From: Xylogone sp. PMI_703
Lineage: Eukaryota > Ascomycota > Leotiomycetes
NCBI GenBank assembly: GCA_021399445.1
Contig: JAJTUQ010000001.1
Coordinates: forward strand, 2,418,001-2,482,000
Length of the DNA: 64,000 bases
Direction: 5' to 3'
Positions within the stretch are counted from its first letter, which is position 1. The number at the start of each line of letters is the position of its first letter. Position numbers and translations under genes: made by a program. This document shows, one piece after another, positions 10,918 to 23,200 of the stretch. The notes under the pieces are model-generated. The model ran no database searches and had not been told where the DNA came from. It saw only the letters and a list, made by a program, of their open reading frames with translations.

Positions 10918-12361
10918 TTAATGCCTTCCCTCCTTAAGCCCATCATAAACCACAGTCTCAACCTGATTCCACAGCTCCCAAAGCTGCTTATCCCCAAACG
11001 GCAACACCTGCGTAGCCACCATCCCCGCAACTCCAGACTCCCTATCACACCACCACCACATATTCGGCAGTCCTACCCAAAATGCCGTCCCTGCCTTGCG
11101 TCCTGTAATTCCACCCCCTTCAGGCGTCAACATGAATGTTAAGCCCCATCCCAGAGGCTGCTTCAAGTCACTAGCGAATGGGTAGAAATCGGTAATATCA
11201 TTGCTTAGTATTGGGATTGCGGTTGGGAGGGGTTCTCTGCCGACGTTGGGGATGTGTGGGAGTTGGTTGGTGAACATTTGGTCGATGGTGGATTTTTGGA
11301 GGATACGGGCTCCTGTGGTTGGGGAGACGCCGTCGTTTAGGAGGATAGAGAGGATTTCTGGAGTTAAAGGAATGGGTTAGGATATGTGTTGAGCGTGAGA
11401 AGAGATGAAGTGGTGGTCCTTACGGCAGTATTCTGATATAGTAGTAAAGCATCCACCACCACCGCTATGAAATACAGCTGCGATTTCTTCTTCTGTGGAG
11501 GCGTTTAATGGCCAGTGCCAGACATGGTCCAGAGCTGCCAAGGTACCATCTGGGCGTCGATGGCTTATATTAACTAGCCTTTCTTTCATTTCCTTTGATG
11601 GAATAAAGGAAGTGCTTTTCAAGCCAAGGGGCTGGAATATATGCTTATCCATATAGTCATTAAGAGAGAGGCCAGTGATTCTCTCGAGAAGAACGCCCGC
11701 CCAGTCCATGGAGAACTAGCACTCTGTTAGTATTGTCAAGAAGCGATAAGAGGTACAAGACAGCTATTACTCCATATGCGAATTTTTCTCCAGGCTGATT
11801 CACCAAAGGCAGCTTGAAGAGACCATCCTGGAATCCATTGTCCACAAGTTCATTGCGTATATTGAAATCTCGCAGATTCTCGGAGAAGAACGGGTAGCTG
11901 AAACCAGCTATTCATGCCAGATTAGGTTATTAAGATCCCTAACAATACGAGCAATGTCTGAGAGACTTACCAGTATGCGTTAGGAGCATCCTCAAAGTGA
12001 TGCCTCTCTTCTTATCTACTAGCGATCCATCCTCCTGTAGGACTTTCACAGTTTTGAGTTCAGGTGCAAGTTGTTCGACTTGCTCCACATCGTCTAGTCT
12101 TAGCTTCCCTTGCTCTACCAATTGCATTACCGCTATTCCGGTGATCATCTTCGTACAGGAAGCCATCCAATACACTGTATCCAGTGTTATAGGCTCCTTG
12201 CTTCCATAGCCTTTGGTGCCAGTCGCATGAGTGAGTAGTTCTTTTCCATCCTTGTCTATAACGACGACAGTAACGCCCGGGAGGCCTAACTCCGGGTTTA
12301 TTACAGCGTCATCTGCAAGCTTGCGGATGGCTGAGGCTGTCTGTGCTGAGAATCGAGACAT
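10918..12361 (-). CDS. Class-C beta-lactamase-like serine hydrolase
   Basis: Four exons on the minus strand, 12361-11971, 11907-11771, 11715-11424 and 11357-10918, give 419 residues. All three introns (63, 55 and 66 nt) have GT..AG borders and keep frame. The start is the ATG at 12361; the open frame upstream begins only at a TTG. The Ser-x-x-Lys active-site motif is MASCTKM with Ser68 and Lys71, and a tyrosine lies in FAYGFSMDWAG at the place of the Tyr-x-Asn/Ser motif. Other family segments are LRMLLTHTAGF and the C-terminal WGLTFM. Fungal members act as esterases, transesterases or lactam hydrolases, such as the LovD/EstB group. No signal peptide is visible, so it is probably cytosolic. 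Whether it belongs to the pentose block is unknown. Confidence 0.88.
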
Positions 12362-15244
12362 TCCTTGGGAATTTTGGTACCGCAGATTGGCTTTCGAGCT
12401 TAAGCATACCAAGATTCAAAGTAGCCCTATACGGCACCGAGATACAGAAAAGCAGACGGTTTGGAATTCATATGTACCATCATAAACAAGATATACCGAG
12501 GTGGAACTCTGGTGTACCGTATCTACTAAGCTGCTCACCCCAGTGACGGCGTTCCTCCCTATCTTGTAATTACCGGCATGTATGTATGGATCTCGTTCCA
12601 AGGCCAGCCGGGGAGTCAACCTGGTGCCTCAATTAATCCCGGCCCATCAATTCCCGCATTGAATCTATAATACATATACCCCGCACCGCTATTAAGGCTG
12701 CATTATCAGGACTAGTGATTGTAGGTCAAGAGATACAAACTTGTGATTTGTGAGTCGCTGGTCCAAGCTAAACCAACTTTGGTCATTCGTGCCTAGCTTT
12801 CTACAACCTGGCTGTGTAAGCTTCAAGAGCGTTTTCTTGTTTGGGACACTTGTCTGACTTCACCGCTGTCTTTTGTGCCCACCGAATACGTAGTCATGAT
12901 TAGTATCGTAAAGTAATAATAATTTACTGCGACTATTGATTTAGCCATTTTTTTACCAGAAGAACTGAAATGATGTGTGGCACCGTTATCGACCTGGTTA
13001 CAATTAGCTGTTATAATTATCTGATCAGTAAACATGCGATTACGAGGTCAGCCCTACGAGTCTGCATAAATTTCATTTGATAAATGCAAGTATAGCCGAT
13101 TCTCTGACATGCACCCTACTGTATACAGGTTTATTGAATTTGCTCTAGTCAAAAGTTTTGTTGCACATTTGTACCGGCTTAAGATTCCAATACAAGCGCT
13201 GTATACAGGCTCTAGCTTGCTATGGCCGAAAGTTTTGTTGCATGTCAGAGACAGTTCAAAATCCCAATATTATTGGTTACAATGTTGATCTGGTCAAAGT
13301 TTTGTTGCATGTCTAGGAGGATATCAGAACATATTCACGCGGTAAATTACATAGTAGACTTTCTCTAGCCAAAAGTTTTGCTGTATGTCTATGAGGGATT
13401 AGTATTGCAATACTAGTATCACAAGGTGGCAGGCAGAACAAGCTTACTTAGGCCTGCGCCTGTCTACTCGTATTGAAAGTCTGAGCCTACACAGACATGC
13501 AACAAAACTTTTGGTCAGGCAGGCGGCGAGTGCAGGCACGCACATTCACATTAATTACCACCAATCTATCATCTATCTGCCTATCTTTCATTTCAACGTA
13601 ACTAACGGGAAATTCGGTATCCAAAACCGTTAGCCGTCTTGTTACTGAAAATGTACATCAGACTGATTTTTCCAGTCACTAAACCCTCTGATTGGGATAC
13701 AGTTGTATCTATCGCTACCTAGACTCCGCAAATATAACTACCCGGCCCGAATACTGCACCCAGCGTCGCAATAGCAGCCTTAGGATTGGCCGACTATTAA
13801 TTTCTCAGTATAGTTTGATAGCAGCGTATGAAAAAAGAAATGAGGTAGTCATAGTCAACCACATCTTTCATTCACCGCATCTCACACATAATGATGACTG
13901 AGGTGAAGGAGTTGCTGTTAATGGGAAATAATCGATAACTATTCTTTGGGAATCATTATAAATGACTACTCGCACCGCTACTTACAAGGTTATGCATACT
14001 TTATCACATGTGCTTAAGGACTAATGAGACATATAGTGTCACATAAGTTACGGTCATATACTGTAATAATTGAGTGATCTGTGCATTGGCAAGGTGTACA
14101 GGCAGGTGGTCTATATATACAGTAAAGTAAGGGATTCGGTGATTGCCGGCGCTACCACACGGCCACCATATTATGCAACATATAGGCATTGCTACCAGAA
14201 TCCAAAATATCTGAGATTCCAGACCGCTCTTCCTAGCCTTTGTAGCAATTATGATCCTCCATTTACTAACCATTATATCCTCAACGTCTGGCATATAATG
14301 CTATATATTACTATATCTCTTCACATGGAAGAAAGAACTCTTCTTGGTGCAGCACCTGACAACATAATCAATGCATCAACCAAGTCTTCATTATCCTGAG
14401 AGCGTCAACATCGAACTTTTAGCGCAATTTTAAGAGCAACAGTAAATTTGGACCATCCAAGAATGGCTTGGAAGGACTAAAGGAAACTTCTTTTCTAGGC
14501 GAGTTCTTTCTAGAAGGATTTCATTCTGGTGGAGATGACAGAGCACTGCACGGTGTGGAATCGCTCCTAAATCTCTGAACTCAAGACGCTGCTTTTGCGT
14601 CACGTTCTTTGTGTCAATGTTTGGCCACTAGCTGTAAACTTCTCTTTGACGGCACGGTAGCCATCATGTGCGGCTTCCACATTTAACGTCAATAGATTTT
14701 ATCACCGAAACTTCAAGAACTAGATGCTCTCAAATACCCTTCTACCACTTAGCTTGCCTTTCCAGCAGGTTGCTTCCTACATCCAGGATTCGTAATTTAC
14801 TCTGCTTTATCAATTGTGTGTGATATAATCGTAAGGATGGATAATCTGACGAATGGAGACTTAGATTCATGCTCAATATATTTCGACTGAATGGATTTCT
14901 TCAAGTCGCCATTTGGTGCGCCACACACAAAGGACAATAATTCAGTACATTGCCGATGAATCTTAAATCATCGAAGGTGGTTTTTCGGAATGATTTCTTG
15001 TAGCGCTTCGACCGGTTGAAGAGATGAAAGAAAGTCGCTAACCGGGTATATCAGCCATAACCTAAATATACCAGCTTTGTCTTTCACCCACTAGATACTT
15101 TTACTCGATAGACATTCTTGTCTTTGTCCTTTCATTTTCTTTGACTGGATATCCATTCTCATGTATTAAATAGTGCAAGTTGTGCCACACAGTACTCAGC
15201 ACTACAGACTCCGATAATACTCCTCATTATACTCAAAACCCATA
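12362..15244. other. Gene-poor region with dispersed motif copies
   Basis: Almost 2.9 kb without an acceptable gene. Open frames are short, on both strands, and without family motifs. The main structure is a motif around AAAAGTTTTGTTGCATGTC that recurs five times between 13140 and 13520 (listed separately). The right end is the AT-rich leader of the small membrane-protein gene. Confidence 0.5.
13140..13520. repeat. Five-copy dispersed motif, one copy inverted
   Basis: The core AAAGTTTTG(T/C)TG appears near 13151, 13229, 13296 and 13371 on the plus strand, and as its reverse complement TGCAACAAAACTTTTGG near 13498. The direct copies are 66-78 bases apart. Most are followed by CATGTC and preceded by CTAG(T/C)C or TGG(T/C)C. 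Two units also carry the palindrome CTGTATACAG about 40 bases before the core (13118 and 13200). The layout could be the decayed end of a transposable element, a satellite-like array or a cluster of protein-binding sites; the sequence does not decide. Confidence 0.6.
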
Positions 15245-15673
15245 ATGACAACACTATCTATTGGCTCAAACGGTCTCTCCCAATCTGCGAAATATGTCTC
15301 CCTGCAGATTGAGAAGTTCTTCCCAACAGCTAAAGCCGTATTCCAGGAGTTAAAAAACGACCCACGATTATTGGTCTCTTTCCCGCAACATAAACCCATC
15401 CCTAAAAGCATACCAACTTCTGATATTACTTACTACATTGCCACAACTGCTATTGTCTTTGGGTCTATTTGGATTGCTCTAGCTACTTGCAGGCCTTTTT
15501 ATCGCCTGGGCGTGAATATTATCAACCTCATTCTCATTTTCGCTATTACTCTTTCCAAATGGGCTTTCTTTGCTGCAGGTTTTGCTGGAATTTTTCTCGC
15601 AGTATGGAAAACTTTTATCAATGGGAAGATAGAGGTAGGAGCGGACTCAATTACTATCACGATTCGTATATGA
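15245..15673 (+). CDS. Small two-helix membrane protein, unknown
   Basis: Intron-free frame of 142 residues from the ATG at 15245. I do not recognise the family. A polar N-terminal half (about residues 1-60) with a FFPTAKAVFQEL helix-like stretch is followed by two strongly hydrophobic segments, roughly 62-82 (YYIATTAIVFGSIWIALAT) and 90-125 (containing IINLILIFAITL and FFAAGFAGIFLAV), then a short tail rich in Ile and Thr. There is no cleavable signal peptide. The gene stands alone between two long non-coding stretches. The length, an ATG with A at -3 (ATAATG) and the regular hydrophobic pattern favour a real gene, but no motif confirms it. Confidence 0.6.
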   Translation: MTTLSIGSNGLSQSAKYVSLQIEKFFPTAKAVFQELKNDPRLLVSFPQHKPIPKSIPTSDITYYIATTAIVFGSIWIALATCRPFYRLGVNIINLILIFAITLSKWAFFAAGFAGIFLAVWKTFINGKIEVGADSITITIRI

Positions 15674-16783
15674 GGCTGCGGGTATGAGGTGGTTGGAGGG
15701 ATGTCATTTTGGCTATATGAAAAATGATACGGGTGTGCGCTCCAATAAAAGTGTGTGCAATCTGAGAGTGAAAGAAGACGCAGAATAGTGGTATCTCGAT
15801 CTTAATATGTATTCTTCATCAAGCAACATGAAGCCCCATCATTTTGTCGACGTATACTACTGAAATACACACTGTCTAGATTTATTCCCACTACGATACT
15901 AAAGTTATACCTTTTCCTGAGATATCAATCTTAATATCAACGAAAGCTGAGCGTGGAGCCGGCCACAAAGCCGGACTGGTGCACAGACTGAGCCTTTTAT
16001 TTCCGTAACCGCATAAAACCATAGCCAATCAAAAGATGTAAAATATAACAGATCTGTACAACTTATTCCTGTTCTAGTAGTACTTTGGAGAAATACTACT
16101 GTATAATTTAATGGAAACATCTCTTTTATGACACATCACATAATGCTCGGATACCGGCACGGCGGTCAAAGCGGTTAATAAGAGCAGATGCAGGTACGTT
16201 ATGATACCTCCATAAATCAGTGAAAGCCCAACTTGTTGGAGTTAAAAATTGAGAGGAAGAGTAACTCTCAGTTATACCGTCGCTCCAGATTGGTCAAACG
16301 GTTCATCTAGAATCGGACTCCTTGCTCAAGATATCCCGTCGTTGCATGCTACGCAAGAAACCAACCTGAATTTATCCAGGCCGCATATTTGCAAACTTGC
16401 CCCTCAATATAAGATAGTGTGGGCAAGTCCATTGATTTCATTGGAGCATGCACCATATCATAATTGGACTGGCGTTGCCGCTGTTGCATACTACTTATAT
16501 GCACTGATCTTCGGCGGCAGGTAAGCATCATGGCGTCGCCGCCATAAGCAGCCCTCTATTATTTACGTACAAGTCAGGGAGCGCTTAAACAGAGATTCTA
16601 TAACACGGTAGGTGATATTATTCACATATGTCAATGTTTCAAGTCGACTTAAGTGAACAATATCAACGCGACTTTATATTTACTTTCTTCATTACATACA
16701 TGCCCCTCGAAAATATTACGCCTTATAGCTAATTTAGAATGAGACCAGCCAGTGACACATCCCTGAAAACGATATACACCAAA
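15674..16783. other. Intergenic, no feature recognised
   Basis: 1.1 kb between the small membrane-protein gene and the 3' end of the Zn2Cys6 factor. An open frame of 91 codons at 16249-16524 starts at a TTG and has no motif. Nothing supported. Confidence 0.4.
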
Positions 16784-18009
16784 TCAAACATTTGTACCAG
16801 TTCTTGACCGCATCTTCCTAACAATGGAGTAGAACGGCTCAAAACGAAACCACACGCTATCCGTTGAGATGAATTCCATCAACGTGTATGCCCAGACTCC
16901 TCGTGGCTTCAACAGATATTCTTCTGCTAACATTATTACCAATTTAAACTCTCTAGAAATACCTTCCGGGATTCCTTCGGGCGAAGATATATCAAGACCA
17001 GCCACCGCTTTCGGTAATTCAACGTCCAATTCGGCCTGCGGGCTAGCCTTCGTCTTGTCCCTGTTACCTAGGAGATAATGCTGGCTCCTGAGTTTCCTGG
17101 CTTTACCAAGCAACGAGTAGATTTGACCAAAGAAATCCTCGCCCCGCGGATTACGGAATGGCCTTGAGCTTTGCAGATCGAAGAACATCATTTTGTCCGG
17201 GTTATCGTTTGAGCTCTCTAACGATGTCCACCACGCCCAGGCCACACAGGACCAGTACAATATTACACTATCAGACTCGGTACAATGGAGCCCATAAATC
17301 AATGACATCCGACATGCGGCTGCCAGCATCAACGAACGATTAGGGATGTAAGGACACGCTAGAAGAAGAAGAAGAGCTTGAAGGTTAGGAATCGACGGTG
17401 CTGATATTATGTCACTCTCGTCTGAGCACTGCCTCACAGACTCAACAATGCTCTCAACAAGAGCTTCGTTCTCCGGGCTGGCTGGTTGTGACATGGCTGA
17501 AAGAAGACAGATAGATCGGATAAGAAGAGGTGAAATCTTGGCACTGCCCGTGAGGTCCGAACGAGCAACTACCGGCCATATGGGCCATATCGTCTCAAAA
17601 TATCTATATTCACGTTCTAAGTATGAAAGAGGAATCCACAAGGACCAGGTTATTGGGGTAGAGGAATCACGAACCTGTCCAGCAGTGCAGATACTAGCGT
17701 GCTTGTGATTGGAGGCAAATCGATGTTATAACCAGCTACGCCCTTATCAGAGCTCTGAGCTGAGCTCTGCTCAGCTGCCTCACCATGCTTCTTTGCATGC
17801 TGTGAGAATGTACACACCAATCGCCGGTGGGCACAGTACCGGCAAGGTTGGCCATTGTTGCCTCCTTCGCAACTTTTCCCGCCATGAACAGATTAGCATC
17901 CGCAGCCGGCATCTCCGCAACGCTAGAATGCACCCACTTACCGACGCTTGGCTACTTTACACTGATCGCAGGCGGCGGCGCTCCGTAGCTTCTTTGTTTG
18001 GGATTTCAT
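16784..18009 (-). CDS. Zn2Cys6 transcription factor, short form
   Basis: Three exons on the minus strand, 18009-17942, 17872-17675 and 17603-16784, give 361 residues. Only splicing reveals the DNA-binding domain: exon 1 ends inside it, and joining to exon 2 produces cysteines at 14, 17, 24, 33, 36 and 43 with the exact C-x2-C-x6-C-x8-C-x2-C-x6-C spacing, followed by TFSQHAKKHG as in many fungal binuclear-cluster factors. Exon 3 begins the middle regulatory domain (YFETIWPIWPVV, then LLIRSICLLSA and LAAACRMSLIYGLH), similar to Fungal_trans. Introns are 69 and 71 nt; the first holds a GCTAATC branch site. At 361 residues the protein is about half the usual size and lacks the long C-terminal part, so it may be a truncated or minimal factor. 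Target genes are unknown. Confidence 0.82.
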
Positions 18010-20248
18010 AACTCAATCTCCCTCCTACATCTTAGGCGGGGCAAGCACTGGATGAATTGAAAAGAGTGAAGGATGAGACAACTGGAGATGCGGTTGCGTT
18101 AATTAGACGAGAAGAGGCTTTTGGACAATAGAAATGCCCTAGTGCCTGAGGTTTCACTTGTGTGTTGAAGCAAATAAGGATTTCTCGCCGCCCTAGGTAC
18201 AGTACCTGCCTGCATGATCTGTGTGCAACTTTACTTTGTGTCTCTCGCTGTTGTTTAATGATCCAATACCTAGAAATCGGCAGGATATTCCAACTGGCCT
18301 TGTCGCTGCGAAATAGAGTTCTAAGATCTACGAAGCACTGTAACCCCGCCGAAACAGTGACCCGAGGCTCGAAACTGCAACCCAAAGTTACATTCTGTGG
18401 ATCACGGCCACGCAAATTACTGCTTAAATACTGTAACTCTTACTTACCGTACTTTGCGATACCATCTTTAAGTGATTGTACGCATCCTCGGCATCTTATC
18501 CATATCAACTAGGAATTTTCCTCAGTGTTCGGCAACAGACGGAGCAGCGAACCGGATACCCGTACCTGGATCGCCAGTGCCGGCATCGGTATCTAATCTT
18601 AGTAACACCAGTACCGATATCGTCAGCCTTAAGGCGAAAAACATCTATATGTATTCTTTTCGACTAGATACAATATTATTCATCATTCTTAATGACCTTC
18701 AACAATACCCTGACGTCCTTATATCTGAAACCGCAAACGAAGGAGTTACACTATCACTTATTAAACCTTGAACTTCAGCGAAGCTGCGAGGCAATACAGA
18801 GTACACTTGATCTTCGATATGCCCTCGACTACTTCCGTATACAAAGAGAGAGGGCACAAGAGTTGGTATAAGTATGTAGAGTACTAAACAATCCCCCTAC
18901 AGTTCAGCGCACCTTACAAACATTGAGGGAAGCCAAATTACGTCAGGAAGCAAGTGGCAGCGTTAAGAAACTGGCTAGCCATTAGGCCAAGATGCCGAGT
19001 TTGCTTAATTATAATAAGCCCAAAGAGAGTGCCTTACTTTAGGGAGTTTAAACAATCTACTATATCGATACTAGTTTTCAAGAACCCAGGCACGCTTGGA
19101 TAATCCTTAGATCTTGGCTGATTCATCTAAGCTTGCTTCTGGCAGGCGGGCGGGATATATCAAGGGGATGCTAAACGGACCGACCCGCACCGATCAAGAT
19201 GCCATTGGTCTTAGATCTCCTAGTACCCGTACTACGATCGGTGTAGACACTTTATACGTCCATAAATTATATTTCTTTTGCGACGACGCCAGTGATGTCT
19301 AACTCCATTCTTTTGGTGTTGCAGCAGCGTTGCATCTGCCGATGAACAGAATGTGTCCCTAATCAAACGAAGCGAGACACCATCCCAGGCGAGGTTCAGT
19401 GCCGAGTGTTTGTAGCGAGCCCTGAAGCCAGATTAGAAGGGCCATTGGACATTCAGGGCAATGCTTAGCCAATAAGAGGCACACTGATGGGCTGTATATC
19501 TCATTGGAACACGTACTCGATCATACCGCATTATCACGTGCTTCTGCTGCTCTGTCAGATGGCGCGTTATCAATCAATAATCTTGGCTCATGCCGGAGAG
19601 ATGGGTGAGGCTCTGCAGGCGGGGAGAGCGCCTTGCCCAAATCGCTGCGCGCCTCGGATTCAGCTCCCAACGCTAGACCCTCTCCAGCCAAAGAATCAAT
19701 ATTTGGGGAAGAGGTACCCAATAACAGGCAGTTCAATCCGACGCACCGTGTCCACAATGCCTCCAGACGGGCCTAGATCGATCAGGCTTTTTCTCCTTGT
19801 GAGGACATCTGATTTGCCGGGTCTTTGTCCTTCTCAACCCATTGACTGCACTGGTGGGTCGTCGCAATGGTACATCGTGGACTGGCTTTGCCCCTTTTGG
19901 ACTCTTCAGTGATTGCGCTGGCTTTGGCAATGAGTTTAAAATAGAATCAATACTCTGAAACTTGCCTAGATCCAGTGTTTGATAGCGCATCGATATGCAC
20001 CCAGAGGGATGGGAGAGCTTGTCCTCAGTGGGATAGCTTGAAGCTTCATGTTCGGCACCACATACCGCACGTCTCAGCCGCCCCGCGTAATGGCTTAACC
20101 AACGCAAAGCCGCTGTCCTTCCTTCAGTCGTAGGTCCTAACTTCCCTATCATCACTTTTATCTCTTCTTGTTCTGCGGTACCTGCGCTTGCTTTCCTCTG
20201 CACTGTGCGGCTATCAAGTCCTGCAAACCATCGCTTTTAACAGCCACA
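18010..20248. other. Intergenic, divergent promoters
   Basis: 2.2 kb between the divergent starts of the Zn2Cys6 factor and the giant Gln-rich protein. Between about 18690 and 19010 plus-strand reading frames are protein-like but interrupted by stops, which might be an old coding relic. Open frames at 19487-20203 on both strands overlap each other and have no motif. The last 100 bases before 20249 are pyrimidine-rich, as usual for a highly expressed fungal gene. Confidence 0.4.
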
Positions 20249-23200
20249 ATGGCGGCGGTTGAGGCTCCAATCGCTCTTCCACCAGGCTGGGAATCCGACT
20301 ATGACGGTACCAGTGAGAGATGGTTCTTTGTTCACAAACCCTCGGGCTTCAGGCAGTTTCTTTTCCCTAAGCCTGGTGATGAGATCTCTCGCGTGGCCGA
20401 CTTGGCCCAACCACAGCCAAAGTCAAAGCCAACACCCGAGACTCTCGAGGCCAAGATCCAGGCAATGTCTATCTCACAAGAGGAGCACCGAAACAGCCCT
20501 TACGCCTACCTGCCTCCTACTCCTCAAGGAACGCCTTCTCAACAACAGAACTTGAGCAGAACTGCCAGTGTTGCAAGCACTACGTCCACGCTGGGGGCTT
20601 CAACAGCATACTCCCAGACCCTGCAATCTCCCATCACTCAAATATCAGCACAACCCTCAACTGGAATTCGCCGTAAGGCAGTGGGTGTCCCAGGCCATAC
20701 CCAGTCAGCTCGATCTGTGAGCGCATCAACGCCTGCTCCTCAATATCAAATGCAGATGCAGCCTCACACAGTCCAGCCGGGAGCGCAACAAGGAGCCCCT
20801 CAAACAGTCCAGTATCAACAAGTAGCTCCATCCCAGGGCCAGCAATATGTACTACTTCAGCAACAATCGCAGAACCCCAATACCCATCCACAGCAGCAGG
20901 TGCCGCTCCAGACTATTCCTTCGAATACGACTCAGAGGGTACAATATGTCAACATGCAAGGAGCCCCAATAGGTGTGCAGCCAGCTCAGCAAAATCAACA
21001 ATATCAGACCGTACCTCAGGTACAGGCTCAACTACAACCGGTCAACGCTCAGGTTCAGAATCGACCGCAAAGCCCCATCATGCTTGTTCAGTCACCAGCG
21101 CCAAGTCAAACACCCGTTCCAGCCGCAGAGAACCGTCGATACTCCGTTGTTCCAGTTTCACGATCACCAAGCAATGCACAACCGATCAATACTATGTCTC
21201 AGAACTATTATAGCCAACCACAGCAGGCAACGTTAGTCAACGGAGGCATCCAGACTCCGCCGATACCCTCGCCTCAAACACCAACTCAAGGTGTACCTCT
21301 TGTTCAGGTGCAAAGCCAGCCACAACTAGTCACTACTACTACTCAGTTACAACAGACTCATCCAGGGGTTCAGCGAGCTCAGTCAGCTCCGTTTGTTCAT
21401 GGAACTCCAGTTTATCAAACTCAGACTATCCAAGCGACAGGAACCAGTAGCCCACAAGGCCAAACACAATATGTCCAATCTACACAGGGTGGTGTTCAGT
21501 ACGTCACTGTTCCCAGCGGAACTGTCCAACAAGGGCAGCCAATATTCGTGAATGCTGCCGGCGTTCCAGTCCAGTACCAAGTTCAGTCTCAAATTCCGGG
21601 TCAACCAGGAACCGTATATATGATACAGCAGCCCCAATCATCTCTTTCGCGGTTGTCTACGTCTGGTATCCAGCACACGAAAAAAGCGTATGATTCAACA
21701 AAGAAGTTCATCAAGCAGCATCCGGTCAAGACAGTCGCAATTGCTGGTTCCGTTGCTGCCGCTGCAGAGGCTTGCGGTGTAAACGTGCTTACTGACGCGG
21801 TTGCCGCATCCAAGATCTACAACACTACTAAGAGAGTCTTGAAGAAACCAATTGCAGCAGCAAGTCGACCGCAAAGCCAACTTTTTACAACAACGGCTTT
21901 ACAACAAGGGGCTCAGAAGATGTCTCAAGCTGGACAGGTTGTTACTATAATGACTGCTAATGGTCCCGTTCAAGCAATGATCCAAAGTCCGACTGCTGTG
22001 GGTCAGGCTGGCCAGCAACAGCAGCAGAGTGTTCAGCAACTGCAGTTACAGCAAGGTGTGCAACCCCAGGCTCAGCAAGTTGTTCAACCAGTGCAATTGC
22101 AGCAGGGGATTCAGCTGCAGTCTCAGCAAACTCAGATGAACCAGATGCAACCAGGGGCTCAGCAAATGCAGTTCCAGCCAGGTGCCCAACCACAATACAT
22201 CAATGCTGCCGTACAACAACAAGGAGTGCCTCAAAACGTAGGTCGCAAACCAATCCAGCAGGTTCCTCAATCACCCCAACCACAGTTACAACAGCAACCT
22301 GCCCAGAATCTTCAACAGCCACAACGGTTCAGTCATCAGGCTCAGCAGCCTCCCCCGCAGCAATTCCAGCAACCCCAACAACAACCCATTCCACAGCAGC
22401 CCCAGCAGCACCTTAATCAGCCTGCTAAGCTAGAACCTCACATGCTACCATACATACCTACTGCAGTCCAACTCGCGCAGAAGATGCGAGCGGCATCTCA
22501 ACCGGTGCAAGCCCAGCAGCCTACTCCGCCTCAATCTCCTAATCAGCCATCGCAGGAGCCTGCATCTCATGCGTTACCTCAACAACCGGCTCTCCAGCCG
22601 TCTCATGAATTGGGAGATGAAACGTCTCGCCAGGTATCTCATCAAATACCTCACCATACATCCCACCAGCCGGCGCATGGGCAATTCCATCAGCCTCTCC
22701 ATCAGCCTCCCCATCAGCCTTCGCCCCCGTCCCATCAGTCTCCTCATCTACCCTATCCGCCTTCTTACCCATCTGATCAGCAACATCCCCAAACACATCC
22801 ACCGACTCACTACCCACAATCCCACCAGTCCCCGCATGAGCCGTCTCAAGGATCGCCCCATCATACTTCCTATCCACCCCACCAGCAACACTCACAGACC
22901 CATCAGCCGGTCCATCAACAATCCCATCAGCCATATCACCTCCCTCATCAGCAGCCACACCAACAATCTCATCAGGGTCCTCATCAGTCACATAATGAGG
23001 AACATGAGGAAAAACCTTTTCAGAAGTTAAAAACACAAATAAAGCATCATATAGAACAGAAGATTGAACAGAAGATCGAGAGCAAACTAGAAGAGAAACT
23101 ACATCTGAAGCCCCAGCACCAACAACATCAACAAAGCCAACACAACCAGCACAATCCACATCAAGCAAATCAGCAGAATAATACCAATGGACAGGGACAA

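Noticed and set aside
19487..20203. Frames of 141 and 156 codons on opposite strands
   Set aside because: They overlap each other, start at non-ATG or weak positions and have low-complexity basic composition.
22539..23168. 209-codon minus-strand frame inside the giant protein gene
   Set aside because: It is the antisense shadow of the His/Pro/Gln-rich codons, which rarely give stops on the other strand.
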